Source: JAABTH01 sp964492615
GTDB lineage: Bacteria > Bacillota > Dethiobacteria > DTU022
Direction: 5' to 3'
Length of the DNA: 64,000 bases
NCBI GenBank assembly: GCA_964492615.1
Contig: CAZBKZ010000007.1
Span: forward strand, 1-64,000
Both the position numbers and the translations under genes were made by a program. Below, piece by piece: positions 9,729-18,925 of the stretch (position 1 is the first letter of the stretch; every line of letters begins with the position of its first letter). Under the pieces are notes generated by a model that worked only from the letters and a program-made list of their open reading frames with translations, did not search any database and had not been told where the DNA came from.

Positions 9729-10934
9729 TTAACGTCCACTTAACTGCTGGAATTTCAACGATTGAACCAGTTTTTCCGCTACGCTATGCCAGTTATAAGG
9801 GGCAAGGCATGAATCAATAGAGACCGGGACAAGACGATTCTCCCCGAGATAGACTTTTCTGATTGCCGCTGCCCATGCTGCAGGACTGCGGTCGCCTACC
9901 AGTTTAACAACCTGTTCACCGGCCTCCCCTTCAGCCAGTTCCGGTATTACTCCAACCGGACCGGAAACCACCGGGGTTCCACAGGCAATTGATTCAAGTG
10001 CAACCATGCTGAAACTTTCATAAAAAGAAGGGATTACGGTAACATCCGCCGCACTGTAATAAATAGGCAGCTCTTTATGTTCAATCCGGCCGGTAAAATG
10101 CAGCCTGTCGGAGACACCGCGTGAAGCAGCCAGCTCTTTCAAGGCTGCAATTTTTGCTGCATCGGCGGAATCGCCTCCGACAATAATCACCCGGAAGGGG
10201 TCTTCCAGGGGCAGCAAAGCAGCAGCTTCAATTAGCAGTTCAAAACCTTTAACAGGCTCAATACGCCCTACGGCAAGCATTACTTTATAACCGCTCACCC
10301 CCGCTTTTTCCCTGGCCCGTTTTCGCTCCAAAGGGGTGAAATGCGCACGATTAATACCGGAACCGATTACAGCAACCCTTTCTTTCGGCAGGGAAAAGTA
10401 TGAACAAACCTTTTCCTGCTCAAGCCGGGAAGCGGTAACTACCATATCACAACCGGCAGCTAATTTATTTTCTTCCTCAAGCCGCAGCATCGGTTCGTGT
10501 TCACCGCTGCAGCTTTCATTCTTAGCCCGGCCCAGGGTATGAAACATGACCAGGTGGGGAAGCTTCAAATCCCTGTTCAAAGTTCTGCCTGCCAGGCCGG
10601 AAAGCCAGTAATGGCTGAAGATGAGGTCGTAGGAAACCTGGCTGCGCCTGATGAAAGCACCAATTTGTGCTGCCAGCTGACTTGCGTTACTATAAAGTTC
10701 TTCTCTTGATGCTCCTGATCTCTTTTTTTTAATGGTAATCAGCCGCACTGCTGAAGAACCAATCTGCTGTGGAGTTTCACCATTAAGCTCCGCCCCTGTA
10801 AAGATATCAACGCTGTGGCCCATTTCATCGAGAGCCTGCGACAGGCCGAGCAGGTAAGCGCTCATGCCGCCGGTATCCCTGGTGCCCATCGGCCCCAGCG
10901 GTGAGCTGTGCACACTTAAAAAGGCCATTTTCAT
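9729..10934 (-). CDS. GT4-family glycosyltransferase, MshA-like
   Basis: Glycosyltransferase of 401 residues with a GT-B fold. The N-terminus (LSVHSSPLGPMGTRDTGGM) closely resembles mycothiol MshA and sucrose-phosphate synthase-type enzymes; the GG pair binds the donor phosphate. Donor-site features include GRIEPVKG near residue 223 and the E(x7)E motif in FYESFSMVALESIACGTPVV. MshA transfers GlcNAc to inositol phosphate; BshA transfers it to malate. The acceptor here is unknown. Its start overlaps the upstream acyltransferase stop by 4 nt, so it is translationally coupled to it. Confidence 0.85.
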   Translation of the reverse strand: MKMAFLSVHSSPLGPMGTRDTGGMSAYLLGLSQALDEMGHSVDIFTGAELNGETPQQIGSSAVRLITIKKKRSGASREELYSNASQLAAQIGAFIRRSQVSYDLIFSHYWLSGLAGRTLNRDLKLPHLVMFHTLGRAKNESCSGEHEPMLRLEEENKLAAGCDMVVTASRLEQEKVCSYFSLPKERVAVIGSGINRAHFTPLERKRAREKAGVSGYKVMLAVGRIEPVKGFELLIEAAALLPLEDPFRVIIVGGDSADAAKIAALKELAASRGVSDRLHFTGRIEHKELPIYYSAADVTVIPSFYESFSMVALESIACGTPVVSGPVGVIPELAEGEAGEQVVKLVGDRSPAAWAAAIRKVYLGENRLVPVSIDSCLAPYNWHSVAEKLVQSLKFQQLSGR

Positions 10935-11950
10935 TGCCTGCTTCCCCCACCCGCGTCCAGCTCTATGGTAACGGTATAATTCGGCACCTCGACTCCGCCC
11001 AGGCGGGATTTGTATACTTCCGGACCTTTAAGAAAGTCAAAAACCCGGTAACCTCGCTCCACGCTGTCCCTGATACAGAGAATCTTAGAAAGCAGGCCCA
11101 CGCTGAGGTGAGCGTATTTTTCGTGATACCCGCTGTTGTAAAGATAAACGCGGCTGTCATAAACAAAATATAGAACGGCAGCGGCAGGTTCCCCGTTTAC
11201 CTCGAGCAGGCCATAACGTGAAAGGCCGACCCTGGAAGTGTTATGGATTAACGCCTGGAAATACTCTTTCATTTGCTCCGTCATAAAATCGGCCTTATCG
11301 GGGTTTTCATTAAAGAGTTCAAGAAAACGCGGTATAAATGTAACCGGGTCGCCTGTTTTACCCCGGCCGGTTTCACCGATCGCCTCATACCTGTAACCAT
11401 TGCTCTCATTTTCCAGTTTGCGCAGCTTTCGCCTTACCTCGTGCCTCTGCTTTTTATTAAGGAATAGCAGGTATTCCTCCCAGGATCGGGCCAGGGGCAC
11501 TTCCGACGACATAGTATCAGCGACATAAAAACCTTTAAACCGGTTCCGCTTTTCTGCAGCAAAAAATCCACTAAAAACTGCCGCATCCGGACGCTGCGAT
11601 TCCAGAATAAGCGTGCCGGTTCCTTCTGCAGAGAGGGCCGGTAACAGTGCATCAAAAAAAGCTTCTTCTTCGCCCGGTTTTATGATGAAATCAAGGTAGT
11701 CACAGACATCCGCACTGCCGATCAGGCGGGCAGTTTTGCCGTGGAACATGAGCGGGGCAAGACCGATCAGATCCTCTCCCTTCCAGACCGAGCGCAAGGC
11801 TGGTTCATATCTGCTTTCGCCAAAAACGCTCCACCATGATTCAATCCAGGACGGCAATATAAAAATTACCGGCCAGCTGAGCAGCCGGCCTTCGTCACGG
11901 TAAAGTCCTGGCAAAGATTCAAGTTTTTCTTCTTTAACCTGCAGAGACAC
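10931..11950 (-). CDS. GNAT-superfamily acyltransferase, FemAB/BioF2-like
   Basis: Protein of 339 residues with two tandem GNAT-like halves of the FemAB/BioF2 type. Visible landmarks are KKQRHEVRRKLRKLE in the middle and the C-terminal LYNSGYHEKYAHLSVGLLSKI and FDFLKGPEVYKSRLGG segments, which are standard for the family. Members transfer acyl or aminoacyl groups to an amine. Position directly upstream of an MshA-like transferase and a deacetylase suggests it acylates an amino-sugar. Start is GTG 11950 behind GGGGAG. Assignment of substrate is inference. Confidence 0.78.
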   Translation of the reverse strand: MSLQVKEEKLESLPGLYRDEGRLLSWPVIFILPSWIESWWSVFGESRYEPALRSVWKGEDLIGLAPLMFHGKTARLIGSADVCDYLDFIIKPGEEEAFFDALLPALSAEGTGTLILESQRPDAAVFSGFFAAEKRNRFKGFYVADTMSSEVPLARSWEEYLLFLNKKQRHEVRRKLRKLENESNGYRYEAIGETGRGKTGDPVTFIPRFLELFNENPDKADFMTEQMKEYFQALIHNTSRVGLSRYGLLEVNGEPAAAVLYFVYDSRVYLYNSGYHEKYAHLSVGLLSKILCIRDSVERGYRVFDFLKGPEVYKSRLGGVEVPNYTVTIELDAGGGSRQ

Positions 11951-11980
11951 TGCTTTTTCTCCCCGTTCTGTTAATTTTCT

Positions 11981-13885
11981 TTATTTTAAATAGATCACAA
12001 TGTGAATCATGCCGCAATCCCATTTGCGATCATAGCGCAGACCAAGCTTATCAATCAGTTTTAAAACAGTCATATTTTCTGGCATCACGTCGGCTGTAAA
12101 AGTGTGCAAACCTTCGCTCTTCGCCACTGTTACCAGGTGGGATAACAGTTCAAAACCGATCCCCTTACCCTGAAAATCATCCCTGACTACTATTGATGCT
12201 TCAGCCGACAGAGTATCTTCACCGATACAGTACTGGGCTATGCCGGCAATTACTTCCTGATCAAGGTCTTTCTTAACCGCCAGGATAGCCATTTCACGGG
12301 TGTAATCGATCACTATAAAATGCTTTTGAAGCTCGGCATGCGACATCTGGCGCCTGAACGTCAAAAAACGGCTGTAAAAACTATTATCTGAAAGGGAATA
12401 GTAAAAATCCTTGATTAAGGGTTCGTCGCTGATTTTCACCGGACGCATAAAGAGCCTCACATTGCGTTTGGTGGTACGATGAGCTTCCAGGTGTTCGGGA
12501 TACTGCCCTTTTTCGCCGGGCAGAAATGCCTGATCTTTATAAATAAGACACCTTTTTTTAGCCTCTTCGATCAGCCAGGGTCGAAACTTGGGGTGAGCAA
12601 TGGCTATCAGGGACATGGCTCTTTCACGTATATTTTTACCATGCAGGTGCGCAATGCCGTACTCGGTAACCACGTAATGAATATCGCCCCTGGTCAGGGT
12701 CACTCCGGCTCCCTCCTTCAGGGCAGGGACGACCCGTGAAGCTTCTTCATCGCGGGTGGTGGACTGCAGGGCAAGAATATTTTTGCCACCCCTGGCTAAA
12801 ACCGCGCCGCGCATGAAATTCGCCTGCCCTCCGATGCCGCTGTAGAAAGTACTGCCCAGTGATTCAGCTGAAGCCTGCCCGCTTAAATCCAGTTCTAAAG
12901 CGCTGTTGATAGCGGTCATCCTTTCCTGGTCGGCAATAACCAGGGGATCGTTTGTGTAATCGATCTCCTTGAAACGGATACAGGGGTTATCATGCAGGTA
13001 ATCATAGGTTTCATGGCGGCCCATGCAAAATGAGGCAACCGTTATTTCACGGTTCCTGTTTTTACAGCTGTTGTTAACCACGCCTTTCTTAACCAGGTCA
13101 ACTAAACCATCGCTGAGCATCTCGGAATGTACACCCAGGTTGCGCTTATCTCCAAAACAGGAAAGAATACCGTTTGGAACACTGCCGTAACCGATCTGGA
13201 TTGTGTCACCATCCTCGACGATCTGCGACACGTATTGGCCAATCTTTTTAACAATTTCTCCATCGAGGGAAGGAGGAATATATTCAAGCAGGGGTTCGTC
13301 ATGGTGCACAAAGTGGTCTATCTTTGAAGCATGGATAAAGGTATCACCATGCACACGCGGCATCCGGTTGTTGATCTGGGCAATAACCAAGTCAGCATTT
13401 TCAGCAGCTGCCCTGGTTATATCAAGGCTGATTCCCAGGCTCACAAAGCCGTGTTCATCAGGCGGAGAAACCTGGATTAAGGCTACATCAACCGGCACCT
13501 GGCGGTTACGGAACATTTCGGGCACTTCGGATAAAAAAATTGGTGTATAATCGGCCAGGCCCTCGTTAACAGCAGTACGGCTATTATGACTGATGAAAAA
13601 AGAATTCTGCCTGAAAATGTTCTTAAACTTTTCATCATAATAAGGGGTAACCCCGAGCGTCCAGACGTGTAAAATCTCGGTGTCGTAAAAAGCCTTCGGG
13701 TTTGATTCAACATATTCAACCAGGGTGCGGACCAGGTATTGAGGTTCCGCACAACCGGTAGATATAAAAATACGGTCACCAGCCCTGATTTTGCAGTAAA
13801 TATCATTCAATGAGGCAAATTTTTTTGGGTAATTTTCGCGCAGTGCATCTATACCGTTAATATTAATCACCTTCCCTCGCCCCAT
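11981..13885 (-). CDS. Acetyl-CoA hydrolase/CoA-transferase fused to a GNAT acetyltransferase domain
   Basis: Two-domain protein of about 634 residues. The first ~440 residues are a class I CoA-transferase of the acetyl-CoA hydrolase/4-hydroxybutyrate CoA-transferase group: GYGSVPNG, the catalytic Glu in LGVHSEMLSDG, SGIGGQANFMRGA and VTEYGIAHLHGK are all present. The last ~150 residues are a GNAT domain with a Q/RxxGxG/A-like acetyl-CoA loop (DDFQGKGIGFELL). Such fusions are known in anaerobes. The start is uncertain: ATG 13885 lacks a clear ribosome binding site; GTG 13870 lies very close to GAGGGAAG; longer readings to 13996 add a non-conserved tail. It ends 30 nt before the acyltransferase gene. 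Confidence 0.85.
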   Translation of the reverse strand: MGRGKVININGIDALRENYPKKFASLNDIYCKIRAGDRIFISTGCAEPQYLVRTLVEYVESNPKAFYDTEILHVWTLGVTPYYDEKFKNIFRQNSFFISHNSRTAVNEGLADYTPIFLSEVPEMFRNRQVPVDVALIQVSPPDEHGFVSLGISLDITRAAAENADLVIAQINNRMPRVHGDTFIHASKIDHFVHHDEPLLEYIPPSLDGEIVKKIGQYVSQIVEDGDTIQIGYGSVPNGILSCFGDKRNLGVHSEMLSDGLVDLVKKGVVNNSCKNRNREITVASFCMGRHETYDYLHDNPCIRFKEIDYTNDPLVIADQERMTAINSALELDLSGQASAESLGSTFYSGIGGQANFMRGAVLARGGKNILALQSTTRDEEASRVVPALKEGAGVTLTRGDIHYVVTEYGIAHLHGKNIRERAMSLIAIAHPKFRPWLIEEAKKRCLIYKDQAFLPGEKGQYPEHLEAHRTTKRNVRLFMRPVKISDEPLIKDFYYSLSDNSFYSRFLTFRRQMSHAELQKHFIVIDYTREMAILAVKKDLDQEVIAGIAQYCIGEDTLSAEASIVVRDDFQGKGIGFELLSHLVTVAKSEGLHTFTADVMPENMTVLKLIDKLGLRYDRKWDCGMIHIVIYLK

Positions 13886-13999
13886 TTTATCAATTTGGCC
13901 CCGTTGTAGCAACAGATGCCCTGTATCCTGCCTGTAGCAGGCTTCAGAAAGAAAAGGTATAATAATAATATATGTGAAGAAAACCGAAGGAGGCAAATA

Positions 14000-14656
14000 A
14001 TGAAACTATACCTGGATACGGCCAATATTGAAGAGATAAGGGAAGCCGTCGAATGGGGTGTAATCTGCGGAGTTACAACAAATCCTTCCCTGGCGGCCAG
14101 GGAGGACGAAGATTTTGCTCAAATTTTACCGGCTATCTGCGATCTGGTTGATGGACCGGTTAGTGCAGAGGTTCTCTCACTCGATCATGAAGGCATGATC
14201 AAAGAAGCCAGAATCCTGGCCAAAGTTCACCAGAACGTGGTTATTAAAATCCCCATAATTCCGGAAGGAATGAAAGCAGTTAAAGTTCTTGCTGCCGAGG
14301 GAATCAAAGTTAATGTAACTCTGGTATTCTCAGCCAACCAGGCCCTGCTGGCCGCAAGGGCAGGAGCTGCCTATATAAGCCCCTTCATCGGCAGGCTTGA
14401 TGATATCGGCCATACCGGCGTGGAGCTGGTCCGCGATATTGTAGATATAATAGACCTGCACGACCTCGAGTGCGAAGTTATAGCCGCCAGCATCCGTCAC
14501 ACCGAGCACGTCCCGGCGGTAGCCCTGGCCGGGGCACATATTGCTACCCTGCCTTTTAAAGTGTTACAGCAGATGTTTAAACATCCTCTTACCGATATAG
14601 GAGTTGAAAATTTCCTGAGGGACTGGAACAAGGCCCAGGAGAAGAAAAAAGCATAA
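14000..14656 (+). CDS. fsa: Transaldolase, fructose-6-phosphate aldolase type
   Basis: Short-form transaldolase/FSA of 218 residues, the normal length. It begins MKLYLDTANIEEIREAVEWG with the family Asp and TTNPSL motif; the Schiff-base Lys is in NVVIKIPII (near residue 85). SPFIGRLDDIG and the ATLPFKVLQQM segment complete the family pattern. It belongs to the non-oxidative pentose phosphate route or acts as a F6P aldolase; the two cannot be told apart here. The start at 14000 follows GAAGGAGG; the upstream TATAATAATA stretch near 13960 may be its promoter. Confidence 0.92.
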   Translation: MKLYLDTANIEEIREAVEWGVICGVTTNPSLAAREDEDFAQILPAICDLVDGPVSAEVLSLDHEGMIKEARILAKVHQNVVIKIPIIPEGMKAVKVLAAEGIKVNVTLVFSANQALLAARAGAAYISPFIGRLDDIGHTGVELVRDIVDIIDLHDLECEVIAASIRHTEHVPAVALAGAHIATLPFKVLQQMFKHPLTDIGVENFLRDWNKAQEKKKA

Positions 14657-14677
14657 CCTTGCCCCCGGGGCGAGGTT
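14655..14677 (+). promoter_or_regulatory. GC-rich hairpin after the transaldolase stop
   Basis: AACCTTGCCC pairs with GGGCGAGGTT across a 3-nt loop (one G-T pair). The stem begins within the stop codon region and ends just before the ribosome binding site AAGGAG of the next gene. There is no T-run; it probably modulates read-through or mRNA decay. Confidence 0.5.
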
Positions 14678-14691
14678 TGTAAGGAGATAGC

Positions 14692-15705
14692 ATGACTAAA
14701 ATCCGTTCAATTGGCAGCATCATCTTGTTGGCTGCTGCCTTATTCCTTGTAATTAATGCATTCCTGCTCCTTTCTGAAGCAGGGAATGAAAACTCAGGTG
14801 AAACCGAAGTGGTCAGGGGGCAGACTATCACCCCCTATTTTTCCACGGATGAAGGTCAAAAAGCTCCTGTCGAAATATATTATTACCCCGCGGACCCCTC
14901 TCCCGGTGATTTTTTGCTGGTTGAAGCCGGCCCTGTTGATGAGAACAAACCTTTTTTTATTGATTTTGATTTTCAGGGCGAGATAACCGGTTTTTACCAT
15001 GCCGGAGGGCTTTTGTATACCATTATTGCGATCAGCTGCGATGCCGAAATTGACAGCTACAGTCTTGAATTAAAAGAGGGAACCCGGCAGTCGCCGGGCG
15101 CTGTGCAGACCCAAAGCAGTCTGACCCTGGCTGAAAAAGAGTTTCCCCTTTCCCGGTTCAGCATGCCGGCTGAAAGGACAGAAGGCTGGACTGCGGAGCG
15201 GCTGGCAGAAGATCGTGAAAAAGTGCGGCTGGCCAGGGCAGAGAGCGAGCCTTATCCCCTCTGGGAAGGTTTATTTGTTTCCCCTCTAGAAGGACGTATC
15301 ACCTCGGAATACGGGGCAATCCGCATTATAAACGACAACCCTCCCCGCCGGCACATGGGCATTGATATCGGGGCTCCCGAGGGAGAACCGGTTGTTGCTC
15401 CAAACCACGGTATCGTGCGTCTGGCCGAGTTTTTACTCTCAGGCGGCAACACTGTTATTATTGACCACGGTATGGGACTGTCCAGCACTTACATGCACCT
15501 GCATACAATCGAGGTTGAAGTTGACAGCATAGTTGAAAAGGAACAGTTGATCGGTACAGTAGGTATGACCGGTTATGCTACAGGCAACCACCTGCACTGG
15601 GAGGTAAATATCGACCAGACTGCTGTGAACCCACAGCAGCTACTGGGAAATGACCTGCGCTGGATTCCGCCTGCTTATACAGCTGCTTTTTTGCATAGCC
15701 AGTAA
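14692..15705 (+). CDS. M23-family (LytM) peptidoglycan endopeptidase, membrane-anchored
   Basis: Protein of 337 residues with one N-terminal membrane helix (roughly residues 6-26), a linker of about 180 residues without a clear domain, and a C-terminal M23 domain. Zinc and catalytic residues are visible: H in RRHMGIDIG with the Asp four residues on, STYMHLH, and HLHWEV near the end. M23 enzymes cut peptide cross-links in the cell wall; this one should act on the outer face of the membrane. No LysM or SH3 wall-binding domain is seen. Confidence 0.9.
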   Translation: MTKIRSIGSIILLAAALFLVINAFLLLSEAGNENSGETEVVRGQTITPYFSTDEGQKAPVEIYYYPADPSPGDFLLVEAGPVDENKPFFIDFDFQGEITGFYHAGGLLYTIIAISCDAEIDSYSLELKEGTRQSPGAVQTQSSLTLAEKEFPLSRFSMPAERTEGWTAERLAEDREKVRLARAESEPYPLWEGLFVSPLEGRITSEYGAIRIINDNPPRRHMGIDIGAPEGEPVVAPNHGIVRLAEFLLSGGNTVIIDHGMGLSSTYMHLHTIEVEVDSIVEKEQLIGTVGMTGYATGNHLHWEVNIDQTAVNPQQLLGNDLRWIPPAYTAAFLHSQ

Positions 15706-15740
15706 ATACAGAACGAGTGATTCGGGATTGGAGGATATTT

Positions 15741-18521
15741 ATGTACGACATTGCCATTATCGGAGCAGGTATTATTGGAACAGCCCTGGCCAGGGAATTG
15801 TCAAAATACAGGCTCAACCTAATTTTAATTGAGAAAGACAGCGATGTGGCCAACGGCACCACCAAGGCCAACAGCGCCATTGTTCATGCTGGATTCGACC
15901 CCGATCCGGACAGCCTGAAAGGCCGCTTAAACGGGGAAGGAAACCGCCTTTTTAAAGAGCTCTGCCGTGAGCTGGATGTGCCTTTTCACAGGATCGGTTC
16001 ACTGGTGATTGCATTTTGCGATGAGGAAATGAAAACCCTTGAGGAACTTTATCATCGCGGCCAGGAAAATAAAATTCCCGGTTTAAGAATTGTTGGCAGG
16101 CAAGAGCTGCATGAGATGGAACCAAACCTGAGCGATGAAGCATGCGGGGCTCTATATGCGGCAACGGCTGCCATTACCGACCCCTACCTGCTGGCCATAG
16201 CCCTGGCCGAAAGCGCCGTCGAAAACGGAACCGATATTAAACTAGACAGTCCTGTTAAAGCAATAAAGAAAGTGGACGGTTGTTTCCACATCAGCTGTAA
16301 CAGTGAAACAATAGAGAGCCGTTACGTGGTAAATGCAGCAGGCCTCTTTGCAGACCAGATCAACGAAATGCTTAATCCACCTTCGTTTAAAATAAAGCCG
16401 ACCAGGGGCGAATATTTTCTACTCGATAAGAAGACCGGTCATCATGCCAGGCACGTTTTGTTCCCTTGCCCGACTAAAGCCGGCAAGGGAGTATTAATCT
16501 CTCCCACTGCGCACGGCAACCTGATTATAGGGCCAAACGCCGAAACGGTTGATGCACCCGATGCCCTGCAGACAACGGCCGGAGGCCTTGACTTTGTTCG
16601 TCGGAATGCGGAAAAAATTAAAAAGAATCTGCCCTTCAATGATGTAATAACCAGCTTCAGCGGGCTGAGGGCTAAAACGGATCGTGGCGATTTTATAATC
16701 GAGGAATCTACCGACTCACCCGGCTTTTTTAATGTTGCCGGAATCGAATCCCCTGGGCTGGCAGCAGCCCCTGCCATAGCTGTTTACGTAGCCGGACTGC
16801 TGCAGGAAAAGGCAGGATCTTTCGAAACAAAGCAATCTTTTAAAGCACGGCCTAAGAATCACACCCCCTTTATGTCTTTGGATGACGATACCAGGGCAAG
16901 AATGATTGCCGAAGATCCCCGTTACGGCAGAATATTATGCCGATGTGAAAACATTACTGAAGGTGAAATAGTAAGGGCAATTCAGGGACCGCTCGGGGCC
17001 AGAACGGTAGACGGGATCAAAAAAAGAGTCAGGCCGGGCAGCGGGCGCTGCCAGGGTGGTTTCTGCGGGCCCCGGGTGATGCAGATCCTTGCCCGTGAGC
17101 TGGGCAGGGAAATGCCTGAAATAAAAAAAGATAACCCCGGTTCATACATACTGACCGGGACAACCAAGGGTAAAGAGGTGGAACAAAGAGAACCCGGCGC
17201 TGTCGGCAAATGCCCTCCTCCCACCTCCAACCTTAAAATTGAAGACAAGGTCAAAGAAAAATACGAACTGGTTATAATCGGAGGCGGTCCAGCTGGTATG
17301 GCAGCAGCCGTGGCAGCGCGTGAAGAAGGTATCGAAGATATCCTGGTCATCGAACGGGATCATGAACTGGGCGGTATTTTGCAGCAATGCATCCATAACG
17401 GTTTCGGCCTGCACCAGTTCAGGGAAGAACTGACCGGGCCCGAGTACGCCGAACGCTTCATCAATTTACTAAAGGAAAAAGAAATCACCTGCAAGCTGGA
17501 TACCATGGTTCTATCTGTCGGCCAAGATAAAACTATCACCTATATAAACACTGCCGACGGTATAACCACCATTCAGGCCGGATCCATAGTGCTGGCCATG
17601 GGCTGCCGGGAAAGAACCAGGGGAGCGATCAATATCCCCGGAACCAGGCCGGCCGGCATTTTTTCTGCAGGTACAGCCCAGCGTTTCGTTAATATTGAAG
17701 GGTACATGGTGGGACGCAAAGTTGTTGTGTTCGGTTCGGGCGATATCGGCCTGATCATGGCCCGGCGCATTGTATTGGAAGGCGGTGAAGTGGTTGCCGT
17801 TATCGAACGTAAGCCGTATTCCGAAGGTCTGGTCCGCAACTTTGTCCAGTGCATCCAGGATTTTGACATTCCCATGCTGTTGGAACATACCATTGTCGAT
17901 ATAAAGGGAAAAGACCGGGTGGAAGGAATCACCATAGCAAAAACCGACAGCAGCAAGCGGCCGCTGCCCGGCACGGAACGGGACCTTGAATGTGATACTA
18001 TTCTTTTTTCGAGAGGTTTAATACCTGAAAACGAACTCTCCAAGAGCGCAGGAGTTAAACTTCACCCTCACACAGGCGGGCCGGTGGTTAATGAAGCGAT
18101 GGAAACAAGCGTGGAAGGTATTTTTGCCTGCGGCAACGTGGTTCACGTCCACGACCTGGTCGACTGGGTCACTGACGAAAGTTATAAAGCCGGCAAGGGT
18201 GCAGCTGCTTATGTCAGGGACAAAAACTCCAGGCAAAAAGATTTTCAATTTAAAACCAGTCCGCTCAGCGGAGTGGGCTATATAGTGCCCCACCTGGTTC
18301 GACCCGGGCAGATGGGTGAAACCCTGGAAATGTACATGCGGGTTAAGGGTAACCACGAAAACGCAGCCCTGTTGGTTAAAGCAGACGGACAACTAGTTAA
18401 AACAGTAAAGAAAAAAGTACTTACCCCGGGTGAAATGGTCGTGATCAAAATGAAAAAGAGCGAGCTGCCTGAAAACAGTTTTGAAGAACTAAGCATAGAA
18501 CTGTCCGGGGAGGCGAAATAG
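15741..18521 (+). CDS. Fused flavoprotein: GlpA-like FAD oxidoreductase with BFD [2Fe-2S] domain + second FAD/NAD(P) oxidoreductase
   Basis: Single reading frame of 926 residues. Residues 1-370 form a DAO-type FAD domain (IGAGIIGTALARELS at the N-terminus) like glycerol-3-phosphate dehydrogenase GlpA. Residues about 385-450 are a BFD-like [2Fe-2S] domain (CRCEN ... CQGGFCGPR). From about residue 505 a second flavoprotein starts with VIIGGGPAGMAAAVAA and has a second dinucleotide fold (VVVFGSGDIGLIMARR). In many Clostridia these are two adjacent genes followed by a DUF1667 gene; here they are joined and DUF1667 follows 2 nt later. ATG 15741 follows GGAGGATATTT. Substrate may be glycerol-3-phosphate or another 2-hydroxy/amino compound. 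Confidence 0.88.
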   Translation: MYDIAIIGAGIIGTALARELSKYRLNLILIEKDSDVANGTTKANSAIVHAGFDPDPDSLKGRLNGEGNRLFKELCRELDVPFHRIGSLVIAFCDEEMKTLEELYHRGQENKIPGLRIVGRQELHEMEPNLSDEACGALYAATAAITDPYLLAIALAESAVENGTDIKLDSPVKAIKKVDGCFHISCNSETIESRYVVNAAGLFADQINEMLNPPSFKIKPTRGEYFLLDKKTGHHARHVLFPCPTKAGKGVLISPTAHGNLIIGPNAETVDAPDALQTTAGGLDFVRRNAEKIKKNLPFNDVITSFSGLRAKTDRGDFIIEESTDSPGFFNVAGIESPGLAAAPAIAVYVAGLLQEKAGSFETKQSFKARPKNHTPFMSLDDDTRARMIAEDPRYGRILCRCENITEGEIVRAIQGPLGARTVDGIKKRVRPGSGRCQGGFCGPRVMQILARELGREMPEIKKDNPGSYILTGTTKGKEVEQREPGAVGKCPPPTSNLKIEDKVKEKYELVIIGGGPAGMAAAVAAREEGIEDILVIERDHELGGILQQCIHNGFGLHQFREELTGPEYAERFINLLKEKEITCKLDTMVLSVGQDKTITYINTADGITTIQAGSIVLAMGCRERTRGAINIPGTRPAGIFSAGTAQRFVNIEGYMVGRKVVVFGSGDIGLIMARRIVLEGGEVVAVIERKPYSEGLVRNFVQCIQDFDIPMLLEHTIVDIKGKDRVEGITIAKTDSSKRPLPGTERDLECDTILFSRGLIPENELSKSAGVKLHPHTGGPVVNEAMETSVEGIFACGNVVHVHDLVDWVTDESYKAGKGAAAYVRDKNSRQKDFQFKTSPLSGVGYIVPHLVRPGQMGETLEMYMRVKGNHENAALLVKADGQLVKTVKKKVLTPGEMVVIKMKKSELPENSFEELSIELSGEAK

Positions 18522-18523
18522 CA

Positions 18524-18904
18524 ATGACTGAAAATAACCATAATGAAAAAGAGATTATCTGTATCCTGTGCCCGTTGGGCTGTAAAATGCTCGTCTCAGA
18601 AAAAACCGGTGAACCCGAAGAATTTACCCTGCGCGGGCAGCAGTGCAAAAAAGGGCGCGATTATGCCCGCGAGGAGTTCACCAACCCCACCAGGACCCTT
18701 ACCACAACTATTGCGATTAAAGGTACTGTGTTGCCCAGGCTGCCGGTAAAAACAAGTAAACCGATCCCGAAGAAAATGATCTACGCCGCCGCCGAAGAAA
18801 TAGCGGGAGTGGAAATAGAAGGGCCTGTAAAAATGGGCGATGTGATCATCAGCGACCTGCTCGGCAGCGGAATTGATGTTGTAGCGTCACGCAGTCTGGA
18901 ATAG
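18524..18904 (+). CDS. DUF1667 protein, partner of the flavoprotein
   Basis: Protein of 126 residues with the DUF1667 cysteine layout CILCPLGCKM followed by GQQCKKGRDYA, which suggests a small Fe-S or zinc site. The C-terminal half (PVKTSKPIPKKMIYAAAEEI, VKMGDVII) is characteristic of the family. It starts 2 nt after the fused flavoprotein and is almost always found beside such oxidoreductases, so it is probably an electron-transfer or assembly subunit. The biochemical role is unknown. Confidence 0.85.
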   Translation: MTENNHNEKEIICILCPLGCKMLVSEKTGEPEEFTLRGQQCKKGRDYAREEFTNPTRTLTTTIAIKGTVLPRLPVKTSKPIPKKMIYAAAEEIAGVEIEGPVKMGDVIISDLLGSGIDVVASRSLE

Positions 18905-18925
18905 GTTTAAAGCAGTCGCGGCAGT

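Noticed and set aside
13886..13996. N-terminal extension of the CoA-transferase to 13996
   Set aside because: The extra residues look non-conserved and the region overlaps the likely promoter area of the divergent transaldolase gene.
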